Source: Isochrysis galbana (Eukaryota > Haptophyta > Isochrysidales > Isochrysidaceae). From it: a stretch of 32,827 bases of DNA. A model generated the notes under the pieces. It saw nothing but the letters and a program-made list of their open reading frames with translations, searched no databases and had not been told where the DNA came from. Positions 1-7,667 of the stretch are shown one piece after another (positions within the stretch are counted from its first letter, which is position 1; the number at the start of each line of letters is the position of its first letter). A program made the translations under genes and the position numbers. The stretch covers positions 5,164,494 to 5,197,320 of the forward strand of contig CM030935.1 of assembly GCA_018136815.1 (NCBI GenBank), read 5' to 3'.

Positions 1-1638
1 CTTGCGACTGGCATTGGACCACGACGCCGAGATCGGCGATCTCGTCGACACGAATGCCGTTCAAAAGGCGTGGACCGACGGGCCGCTCACCCGGCTCAAC
101 GGCCTCGTTGCCGTATGCAGTACAGCGGTCATCTGTGCCGATGCAGCCGCGTGGGACTCGGCTGAGGACCGCTCTCTGCTGCGCAATGCGGTTGTGGCAG
201 CGTTGTTCATCGTGGGGCCAGTCCTCCTCCCGCGGAACCGGGAACGAAAGCTCGACTGCATCGCTCAGCATTTCAAGTATGGCACGGCCATTGCCGTGGT
301 CATGCGCCTCACGTTGGCCGTGTACGACATATATGCAGCTGTCCACTCCCCAACTTCGGCCAGGGGCCACGACGCGAACGGACTGTTCGGCTCGCCCGCC
401 ATCGCGACGTCGGCTGCAATGTTAGCAGCCGAGGCGGATGCCACACGCCGGCTCGGCATGCTACCGCAGATCATGATTGGCGCTGCGACACCCGTTGCAG
501 AGTTTCTGCGGGCGTCGTTTGTTGGGACGATGCCATGCGCCCACCGCCGGCGCCAGCACGCCTCCTTGCTTCTCGTTCTGAGCGTTTTGCTGCGCGAGGT
601 GCGCCGCGTGATGTACTCGGTTGAAAAGGCGTCGTTGACCATCACAATCTTCAGCGTGCTGCAGGCACCAGTCATGACACTCCTCGCCCTAGCAATGGTA
701 CGCTGAGCCCACCGATCTGACTGGCTCCCGGGTTGAGACGCACGGAGCATCACTTCACTCCGAGGCTATGAGCGAAATCCATGCACTTTGCTCCTGACCC
801 GGCGCCGCATCCGTTGTGCCCGCAGGTGCATTTTAGCGTGAACGAAGCCTACGCGGCCTTCTGGCAGCGAGAACGTATGATGGTCGAGATCGAGGTGAAC
901 CGGCACAAACAGCTTCGGCAGATGACGGCGGAGAAGCTGCGCAAATCGATTGCCTCGGAGAGGGCCAACGCGCCTGAGTCGAATAATGAGCAGCCCGAGC
1001 CCGCACCGCTTCGGAGGGCGTCAGGCGTCGCCATCGACGGCTCAAGCAGCTGCTGCTCTTCCCCCTCCGATATTGATTCTGGGTCTCCAAACCAACTCTC
1101 CCGCCTTCTGTCGCGACATCGTATGATCACCGCAGGGGGTGCGGGAAGCCGGCTGGTGCCACGCTTTCGTGTTTCCCCCTACTTCACGCAACGGCTCTCG
1201 AGCTCGGAAAGCCAGGCGTCACATGGGTCAGGCCGCTCGGGGCGATTCTGTCCTCCCGCATACTCACACGGATCGGGGCGCGCAGGCCGCTTCGGTCCTG
1301 CTGCCTACGTCACGCGCCTTGCAGATGCGCGAGGTCTCTGGCTCTCTTCCGATCGCAGGGGCAGACGCGGTAACCTGCTCTCTTCCATCGCTGGATCGTG
1401 CGCGCAGTTTGCCTCGAAGATGTCGATCATAGATGACGAAGAAGTGAAAGAGGTTGACAAGCCGAGGGTCACGGTCATACCCCTTCTTAGAGGACGCGAA
1501 GGTTGGGCCATAAATGAGAAGCCCAACTGGCTCACAGAGTCGTTGTTCCACCCCGATCTTATTGAGAGCGTTCTCCTCTACCTCGCCATCGCCCTCGCCA
1601 GCTCGCTGCACTTCGCCACTGCGGAAGCGTTCGGTTGA
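1..1638 (+). CDS. Multi-pass membrane protein, 5'-partial (exons <2-697 and 826-1638)
   Basis: I do not recognise the family. The reading frame is open from the window edge, so the true start lies upstream. Exon 1 holds several hydrophobic stretches, for example around residues 30-45, 62-78, 93-112 and 212-232 of the visible part, with arginine-rich turns between them. The 128-bp intron 698-825 (gtacgc...cgcag) is phase 0; without it the frame stops at 704. After the last membrane segment, exon 2 opens with a charged, probably helical juxtamembrane stretch (AYAAFWQRERMMVEIEVNRH), then a Ser/Arg/Gly-rich low-complexity region with two similar HGSGR-GRF blocks, an acidic patch (DDEEVKEVDK) and a hydrophobic C-terminal segment. 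The layout suggests a polytopic membrane protein with a cytosolic tail. The intron is supported by phase and by continued coding character; the function is unknown. Confidence 0.55.
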
Positions 1639-1992
1639 CTTCCCCAGGAGTAATCAGCGGACACCCTATTCATCGCGCCTAGAAACGCGACCGTCACACG
1701 TCTTGACGCACCTTTGCCGAAGGTGATCAAGCAGGTGAAGCTACTGTGTCGCGGCTAAAAAACGCTCCCACCTACGGTGATGGTAGAGTCGGAAGGACGC
1801 ATTAGTGTTAAAAGTAATATTAGTACTTTTCACCATTGCGTCTGACACTCGCTCGGTGCGCATGGCGAGGTCATTCGTTTGTATGGTTCTGGGGTTCGCC
1901 GGCTGCTGCAGTAGTGGGGGCGAGGCTGTGCTGCACATACTGAGTACCCCAGGGCAACGCCACAGTACAGTTGGCAGTAGGGGGTAGGCCGA
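1639..1992 (+). other. Intergenic / probable 3' UTR
   Basis: I see no convincing gene here. It lies between the stop of the membrane-protein gene and the first copy of the 18-bp target-site duplication. It is less GC-rich than its surroundings, and its short ORFs have no recognisable features. Confidence 0.4.
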
Positions 1993-2010
1993 TAAATTGA
2001 AATGTGCTAT
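1993..2010 (+). repeat. Target-site duplication, left copy (18 bp)
   Basis: The 18-mer taaattgaaatgtgctat recurs without mismatch at 2889-2906. The two copies bracket the G/C-rich repeat element between them. A perfect AT-rich duplication of this length is expected from target-primed or similar insertion, and an 18-mer chance match 0.9 kb apart is unlikely. Confidence 0.85.
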
Positions 2011-2888
2011 AAAATAATTAATGTTATATCCTAGCCAACCCCACTAGCTAATCGGACACAACTTTTCCGTCCCGGAATCTCGCCATGCCTGACGAGCCAG
2101 GTGTCCGAGTGCTACCGGGGGGAGGGGGCACTGCCCCCTCCCCTCGATATTTGTCCTCCCCCCAGTGCACGCACCGACCCCGCGCACCCCAGCACGTCCT
2201 CTCCTCGAGTCCACGCTGGGGGAAAACCCCTTTCGGGTAAAAACAACGCAGGGGGGGGGGGGGGGGGCACTCGTGAAAGGGAGCCCAGAAGCGCTAATCA
2301 CTCCTCGCCGGGGCGAGTGGCCGCGGCGAGCCGCGGCCCTTCGCCCTTCCCTCCTGGTTCTGGTGCCCCCGTCTTCTCTTACCTAAACAGGACGAGAAGA
2401 CATGTTAACGCCGGAGGGGAGAGCTGCCACTCCCCCCTCCCCTCTCTCTTCCCTCTTCCTCCTCTCTTCCCTGCGGCTCTGGCCATGGCGCGCGCCTGCG
2501 GCCCCTCTTCAGGTCCCCAGGAGGCCTGCAGGGGGCCTGGGAGCACAGCTCAGGGGGCAGGTGAGGCAGGGGCATGGCCCTGGCCCCTCCTGCCTCTCCC
2601 TCGCTGGCTCTCGCGCCCCTGCCGGTCGACTGGAGCTGGCTGGGGGGTCCTGATCAGGGGGGCCCAGGGGGAGGAGGGGTTGGTCAGAGCGACAAGCAGG
2701 CCAGCGCGGGCCAGGGCGTGCGATCTGAGCCCAGCTCTCTGGGAGAGTCTGGGCAGTCTGAGTGAGTCCCCCCTGCATGCCAAGAGGCAGCGCAGGGGGG
2801 TGGATGGTTCTCGCCCCCCATGAGGGGAGTCGAGAGAGTGGGGGGGGCGCGAGGCCCCCCTCCATGGCGACCAATCATAAGATTAGTC
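2011..2888. mobile_element. Repeat element A (878 bp, flanked by 18-bp TSD)
   Basis: A non-coding, G/C-homopolymer-rich block bounded by perfect 18-bp direct repeats. Inside are a GGGGGAGGGGGC/GCCCCCTCCCC hairpin near 2117-2147, a 17-G run at 2251-2267, a perfect GGCCGCGG-CGAG-CCGCGGCC palindrome near 2320, and a terminal GGGGGGCGCGAGGCCCCC hairpin near 2843-2862. Positions 2294-2615 recur inverted at 16729-17064. The last 250 bp resemble 26706-26940, and the terminal hairpin recurs at 29695-29727. No transposase, reverse transcriptase or clear terminal inverted repeat is visible, so it is a non-autonomous element of unknown class. The long target-site duplication favours a retroposon or SINE-like origin; the repeated hairpin end would also fit a Helitron-like element, but Helitrons make no duplication. 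Confidence 0.75.
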
Positions 2889-2906
2889 TAAATTGAAATG
2901 TGCTAT
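2889..2906 (+). repeat. Target-site duplication, right copy (18 bp)
   Basis: An exact second copy of the 18-mer at 1993-2010. It marks the right boundary of element A. Confidence 0.85.
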
Positions 2907-3491
2907 TGCATGTTCCTCCAACTTGGAATGGTGAGCTCCTCTGTGAGTCGAACACCCAATGCTTGCGAGAGACTGGTAGGAGGATGGCATCCATGAGTCA
3001 GAATGGTCCACGGAGTCGATGAATGACGGGTGAAGAACTCGTCAGTCAAGTCAATACGACAAGCAAGCATCAGGCCGCATATGGTCCAGCACAATCTCTA
3101 GTGCCATCCAGGTACAATCCCTCGGCTCGTCCGGTAGGCGGGGTGTCTTTTGCGCCAGCATCATGGAGAGGAAAAAATATATTAAAAACTAGCCGCTACT
3201 TGCACGGCGCGAGGCAGATTGCTGGTGCTATTCCTAACTACCCTTCCCATCTCCCTATTCTACCACCATCCCCTTCCCGCAGTTCGAACCCTTCCTTTGC
3301 GTAGTTTTGCGCTCTCTTTCCGTATTTCTTCGCGCATGACGAGCGATCGCGACCTCAGCCTCCGCCGCGCGGGAGGGGCTTGTTCATCGTGCATGATTCC
3401 GGAGTGTTTATACGTTAGGCTTTTCTGAGCCCAAGGTCGTCGTTGGTTTTGGGGTTTTTCGTGGCAGTGTTTTTGTAGTTGTAGTAGCAAC
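2907..3491. other. Intergenic, no gene recognised
   Basis: Ordinary sequence with short unconvincing ORFs and lower GC than its neighbours. The part from about 3300 is vaguely similar to the stretch before the second retroelement copy (24180-24426), so the retroelement leader may begin earlier than the clear homology at 3492. Confidence 0.3.
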
Positions 3492-3820
3492 TAGCAACTT
3501 CGTCGAGTCCCTCCGTGTTCCCCAGCGAGTGCCCCCGAGTTCCCGAGCCTATACCCCGAGTCAACGAGTCAATACAAGATACAAGTCAAAAAGCCTAGCA
3601 TGCGCCTGAGCCACCCCCGGTCGCCTGCCACCTGCCACCCCCCCACACAAACAAGCCTCCTTCCGCACTTCCGCGCCCTCCGTGCGTCGTTAGCCGTGCG
3701 TCGTTCGCCATGCTCGTAGTCACTTCCAACATGTGTCCCGAGGAAAGCTCCATGAGCTCCCCGCAAAAACCGCGTTCCGCGCTAGCTACCGGCGCGAACT
3801 CGCAGGCAATGGCAAGCTCT
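3492..3820 (+). mobile_element. Retroelement leader copy 1 with N-terminal ORF fragment
   Basis: This segment matches 24427-24698 over its whole length with scattered substitutions and indels, including the shared stretches cgagtcaacgagtcaat and gaggaaagctccatgagc. Both copies have an ATG at the same place (3710 here, 24610 there) opening a frame whose translations share PEESSMSSPQ and then SALA.GA.SQA. Conservation at protein level suggests the start of an element-encoded polyprotein. Here the frame runs out into an inserted block after 3820, so this copy is broken. No LTR boundaries could be identified. Confidence 0.65.
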
Positions 3821-3847
3821 TGTGGAAATCAAAGCCGTAGCTTGGAT

Positions 3848-3978
3848 TGTAACGAGATGAACGAGATGTAACGAGATGGCCTGATGGCCCGACGACGAGA
3901 TGAACGAGATGGCCTTGATGGCCCGACGAGATTGAACGAGATGGCCCGAGGGCCCGACGAGATTGAACGAGATTTTCG
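3848..3978 (+). repeat. Degenerate tandem repeat (acgagat / gatggcccgacgag)
   Basis: About ten copies of acgagat are packed here, several followed by ggcc(t)gatggcccgacgag. Units vary from 9 to about 30 bp. The array lies inside the nested insertion. Confidence 0.7.
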
Positions 3979-4129
3979 GGTAACGGAACTGGACGAGGAG
4001 TTTCCCCACTAAGCTTGGTCGTAATGCGGTGAAACCGTCTTGGAGACAAGCGGGAAACCGGGGCGGAAGGAACTGGCAAGGAAGCCGGCAAGAAGGCAGA
4101 GGAAATGTCTTGGCAAGGCGACGGAGGCA

Positions 4130-4313
4130 GGATTTTTAACAGTAGGCGGAGCACAGAATTTTAACGGTAGACGGAGGCAGGATTTTTAACGGTAGGAAGG
4201 CAGGATTTTTTAACGGTAGACGATGAGCGTGGAATTTTTAACAGTAGACGGAGTGCGGAATTTTTTAACGGTAGAAGAAGAGCGTGGAATTTAACGGTAG
4301 AAGAAGAGCGGAG
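4130..4313. repeat. Degenerate tandem repeat, ~21-29 bp units (ttttaacRgtagacgg)
   Basis: Seven copies of a unit reading (t)nAACRGTAG followed by a purine-rich spacer such as acggaggcagga or aagaagagcgtgga. On the minus strand the units read CTACYGTTAAAAA and follow directly after the tRNA-like boxes, the position expected for the body or tail of a tRNA-derived SINE. Confidence 0.7.
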
Positions 4314-4334
4314 AGGAGAAGGAGCGGGGCTCGA

Positions 4335-4424
4335 ACTGCAGAGCGCTCCGTCCGGACTCGAACTCGCGACCCAGAGCAAAAGGTTGGTGGAGGCGGTGGG
4401 TTGAACCACTATGCCACGCGAGAG
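4335..4424 (-). repeat. tRNA-like RNA polymerase III promoter (A and B boxes), SINE-like head
   Basis: The minus strand carries TGGCATAGTGG (4416-4406), a perfect fit to the tRNA A-box consensus TRGYNNARNGG, and GAGTTCGAGTCC (4365-4354), close to the B-box GGTTCGANNCC. Box spacing of about 40 bases is right for a tRNA gene. I could not fold convincing D, anticodon, T and acceptor stems, so this is better read as a degenerate tRNA-derived head than a working tRNA. Confidence 0.5.
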
Positions 4425-4600
4425 TTTACGTAGCCATAGGGCCGATGGGAAGGGCTGAGAACCGCCCTATATACTCTGGGTTTTTTTTCTCTTCTTTTTC
4501 ACTTTTCTTCTTCTTTCTTCCTCTGTTTCTTTTTACTGTTTACTGTTTTTTTCTTTACTGTTATTTCTTTTTGCCTCTGAGACATCGCGAATGCGACAGC

Positions 4601-4629
4601 TCTCCAAGAGTGAGATCAGCCTTGCTCTG
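4601..4629 (+). repeat. Resumed retroelement leader homology (29 bp exact)
   Basis: These bases are identical to 24699-24727 and continue the alignment that breaks at 3820. In the second copy they lie in the ORF that begins at 24610. After 4629 the two copies diverge. Confidence 0.7.
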
Positions 4630-4654
4630 GCAGAAACACGCAACCTCACAACCC

Positions 4655-4780
4655 CGGCATGCTACTAGGGAGGGCGTTTGAAATAACACGGTGAAAACGG
4701 GCTGTTTTTGGCCTCTGTGCTCTGTGCCTCTGTACAAACCTAAACGTACAAACACGGTAAACCCGTGTTTACGATTTACG
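4655..4780 (+). repeat. Inverted repeat, left copy (pairs with 6818-6898)
   Basis: This stretch (cggcatgctactaggg..., aacgggctgttt..., cggtaaacccgtgttta) matches the reverse complement of 6818-6898 in the same block order with small indels. The arms are about 80-125 bp and roughly 2 kb apart, and they flank the charged-protein gene. Confidence 0.6.
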
Positions 4781-5054
4781 ATTTACGATGTAGGCTCCAG
4801 GGGACGGGTAACATGTACACACAGGCCCATTTTGTTTTTGTTTGGGGGGGCATTTTGTTTTTGTGTGTTGGGGGGGGGGGGGGGGCGGAGGGGACGCCGC
4901 GATGCGCTCGTCCTCTCTCTCTCCGTCTCCGTCTCCCTCGTGGTTCTCTGCGGTGGGCGCGGCTCGTGGGTGCGTTGGGTGCGCGGCGCCGGCCGACTCG
5001 GCCATCCGCTCCTACTTCGAGGCGCGGCGCGCGGGCCGGCTGCGCGCGGCAGGA

Positions 5055-5290
5055 AGAGGGGAGAGAGAGAGGGGGGTGGGGGAGAGAGAAGAGAGAGGAG
5101 GGAGAGAAGCGAGAGGAGGAGGAGGAGGGGGAGGTGGGAGAGGAGGTGGGGGAGGGGGAGAAGAGAGAAGAGACGGAGCTCGCAAGATTGGGCGAGGAGC
5201 AGGAAGCTGTGGCGGGTGGGTGGGAGGGCGTACGAGGGATGGTGAGAGCGAACGAGCAAGTGACACGGAGAGAGAGAGGGCAGGCGGAGA
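5055..5290 (+). repeat. Purine-rich (GA/GGA) tract
   Basis: Almost pure G and A on the plus strand (gagagagag, ggaggaggagg and similar). It lies just before the charged-protein gene. By comparison with the first introns of the methyltransferase and PARP genes it is probably intronic or untranslated, although one frame stays open through it. Confidence 0.7.
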
Positions 5291-5492
5291 GGTGTTGCGG
5301 GGAAAGGGGAGCGCGGCGCACAAAGAGGAGAAGGAGAAGGACAGGGGTCAGCCGGGCGACCGCCGACCGCCGTGGGTGCCTGCGGCGCTCGCGGGGCTTG
5401 GCAGCGGACCAGCGAGGCCGCTCAGTGCTGGAACACCGGCCACTTGTTCAGCGAGCAGGCCACGACCGCCAATCAGAGGAGGGCAGCGTGCG

Positions 5493-6290
5493 ATGCCTCT
5501 TTCGCCCGCCTCACGGGCGGAGGTGGAGCGGCCGGGTGTGGCGGGCACGCCGGAGACGCCCGGCGGCAGGCCATCGCCCCGCCCCTTTTCGGAATCGGAG
5601 GACGGTTCTGAGAGCGAGTTCTCAGCGGAGCACGCAGGCGCGCGTCTGCATGCACAGGCGGAAGCGAGGCGCGTGCGCCTTGAGGCGGCGCGCCAGGCGG
5701 CCCGCACGGAGAAGGCGCTTGAGGAGTCGAAGGCGTGTACGTTCAACCCACAGGTGAGCTCGGAGGCGGAGGGCTGCAGGCTCGCGCACAGATAGCTTAC
5801 CATTCGGATCTTCATGGGATGATTCACGCAGGATCCACTCACTAGTAAATTGGTAGCCCGGGGTGCGAGGTGATCGCGCCCTGATGATTCACGATGCTTG
5901 GACGAGCCTCGTCTGCGTGCCCGGCGTACGCAGGTGCGAGTACGCTCGAGCCGCAGCCCGGTGAGCACTGATGGCGAGCACGACCCTGAACGAGAACGGC
6001 GACGTTGGGAGGCAAAGATGGAACTAGAGTCCATTGCAGCTGCGGCCAAGCTTAGGCAGGAACGCGAGGAGGAGCAGCTCGCCGCGCGTGCAGCAGCTGC
6101 CCTCCCACTATTTGCACCTGCGACAGTCGCGGAGGCCTTTCGTGAGCGGCCTTGCAGCATCTCTCCCTTGGCAGTCGACGCAGGTGTTCGCGAGCGATCC
6201 GGCGGGGTCTCGCGGAGGGAAGCTGGGCGCGGCAGCCGAGGCGCAATTTTGGACCGGCGGGGCTCCCCTGGCCCAGGGTTGTCCTTCTAA
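5493..6290 (+). CDS. Charged, helix-rich hypothetical protein (exons 5493-5753 and 5934-~6290)
   Basis: The family is not recognised. From the ATG at 5493 the frame gives a Ser/Pro/Glu-rich start, an acidic patch (SESEDGSESEF), then an Ala/Arg/Glu helix (residues about 47-78) ending in ACTFNPQ, a type of motif common in long coiled-coil proteins of protists. The 180-bp intron 5754-5933 (gtgagc...cgcag) is phase 0 on both sides; without it the frame stops at 5795. Exon 2 continues with RERRRWEAKMELESI and an Ala/Glu/Arg helix. The 3' end is uncertain: gtgagc at 6142 could start a small intron, and another frame looks coding between 6184 and 6447. A possible upstream exon begins at ATG 4902, before the purine tract. 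Confidence 0.5.
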
Positions 6291-7520
6291 GAGCATTCGG
6301 CTGGCTTGCCGCGTGGGCCATGCTATGGGTTGTCAATGGTCAGTGTCACCTGAACCCCCTTCCCCCACCTGTCAACAACGACCAAGAGCCCTATTTGGGA
6401 GAAGGAGCAGGAGGTGCTGCCTTTACGAATATGATGGCCGAGTCTGAGGAAAACCAAAAATCTTATAGAAGAGGGCTATCGCCTACTTCAGTGGTGGTGC
6501 ATCCACACCCGGCTGTGCGTTTCAACGCCCTTGTCCACCGCCCTGATTAGCTCGCCCCCCCCCCCCCCTCCCCCCCCCGCTGCGCCGCCTTTCCGCGCCC
6601 CGCTTAGGAGCGAGCAAGCAGCAGCAAGCAGCGTTCATTCACCACCACCCCAAAGACGGCGGGTGAGGCCGAATGAACGTTTCTTGCCTTGCAATTTTTG
6701 TGGCGCATTCGGTATGGATATGACGGTGTGGCCTGACGGCTGACGTACGAATCGCGAATCGGCGCAATGTGGAACGACGGTTGATTGCCTGCTGCACATG
6801 GCACATGGTGATGGTGAACACGGTTTTACCGAGTTTGTGCGGAGTCCGAAACAGCCCGTTCTTACCATGTTTCAAGAGCCCTCCGTAGCAGCATGCCGTG
6901 TCTGCGAGGCGGTTCCCGCGTGTTTCCAGATAAGCCACACAAAAACAAGCCGTTCTGGCTATGTTTGATGCTTGGAGCCCTCACCCTCTGGCGCCATGTT
7001 TCACATCTAGCTATAGGGTTCAATGGGCGATGAGAAAGGGGCTATATTGGCAGTAGCGGCACTATGGCTCATTCGTTTGATTTATTAGGGGCCGAGCAGG
7101 TGGGCCGTCGCATCGTCCGCGAATCGACACTGACGTAGGGTTATGGTTAGAATTCTCTGGCCTTGCCTTGCGCACTCGCGCACGAATCGCGAATCGGGCA
7201 GCGCGCGCACGCAAAGCAGCGCACGAAGGCCGGCGCGGCAGCGCGTCTATCTCCATCTATAGTTTTGCCTGTCCCTCGATGAGCTGGGGCGGAGGGGCGG
7301 AGGGTGTCGCGAGAGTCCTGCACACCCAGCTAGAAGTAGTACTCTAGTAGTAGTAGTCGAGAGTCGAGAGACGCCGCGCACTGCCACACTCGAGACACTC
7401 GCCCATTTCTTTAATTTCTAGCAACTTCCTCTAACCCCCGATATCCGACGGCGGGCGGATCTGTCGACTTCCATAAATAACTCTCCTTCTTCCGGCGGGG
7501 CAGCGGGCCCGCCGCGCCTC
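6291..7520. other. Intergenic, with one inverted-repeat arm
   Basis: Apart from the repeat arm at 6818-6898 and a C14-T-C9 run at 6555-6578, I see only short unconvincing ORFs. One plus-strand frame reaches 6550 and might be part of an alternative end of the upstream gene. Confidence 0.35.
6818..6898 (-). repeat. Inverted repeat, right copy (pairs with 4655-4780)
   Basis: On the minus strand this reads CGGCATGCTGCTACGGAGGG, then a block ending AACGGGCTGTTT, then CGGTAAAACCGTGTTCACC. The same blocks occur in the same order at 4655-4780. A remnant of similarity continues beyond 6898 (ggaaacacgcgg against cagaaacacgca). Confidence 0.6.
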
Positions 7521-7662
7521 TCTCTCTCTCTCTCTCTCTCTCCCTCCCTCCCTCCCTCCCTCCCTCCCTCCCTCCCTCCCTCCCTCCCTCCCCTCCCCTC
7601 CCTCCCTGCCCCCCACTCCCAACCCCCCCTCACCCCTCCACCCCACCCCCACCCACCCCAAC
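7521..7662 (+). repeat. Pyrimidine microsatellite (CT)n-(CCCT)n upstream of a start codon
   Basis: A (CT)n run passes into about 17 units of ccct/tccc and then a C/A-rich stretch that ends five bases before the ATG at 7668. It is pyrimidine-rich on the coding strand and may be 5' leader or core promoter. Confidence 0.85.
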
Positions 7663-7667
7663 TCCCC

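Larger units (their letters stand above)
3821..4589. mobile_element. Nested insertion splitting retroelement copy 1
   Basis: The second retroelement copy is continuous from 24427 to 24727. In this copy the equivalent sequence stops near 3820 and resumes at 4601, where 29 bases are identical to 24699-24727. The block between is therefore an insertion. Its edges look like a diverged target-site duplication: aatggcaagctct at 3808-3820 and aatgcgacagctct at 4590-4603. The insert contains two degenerate tandem arrays, a tRNA-like A/B-box pair on the minus strand and a T-rich stretch (about 4480-4577). It may be a SINE or a composite of two elements. Confidence 0.55.

Noticed and set aside
265..753. 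162-codon minus ORF antisense to the membrane-protein gene
   Set aside because: A shadow frame of a GC-rich coding exon; the plus frame has membrane segments and a phase-consistent intron.
2011..2888. Terminal inverted repeats making element A a DNA transposon
   Set aside because: The first and last 25 bases match only loosely, and an 18-bp duplication is longer than most DNA transposons make.
4335..4424. Functional tRNA gene
   Set aside because: A and B boxes are good, but acceptor and arm stems do not pair convincingly; a degenerate SINE head is more likely.
4842..5492. N-terminal extension of the charged-protein ORF through the purine tract
   Set aside because: The Gly/Arg/Glu stretch is a GA repeat. 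A short exon at 4902-5040 remains possible, but I cannot place its donor.
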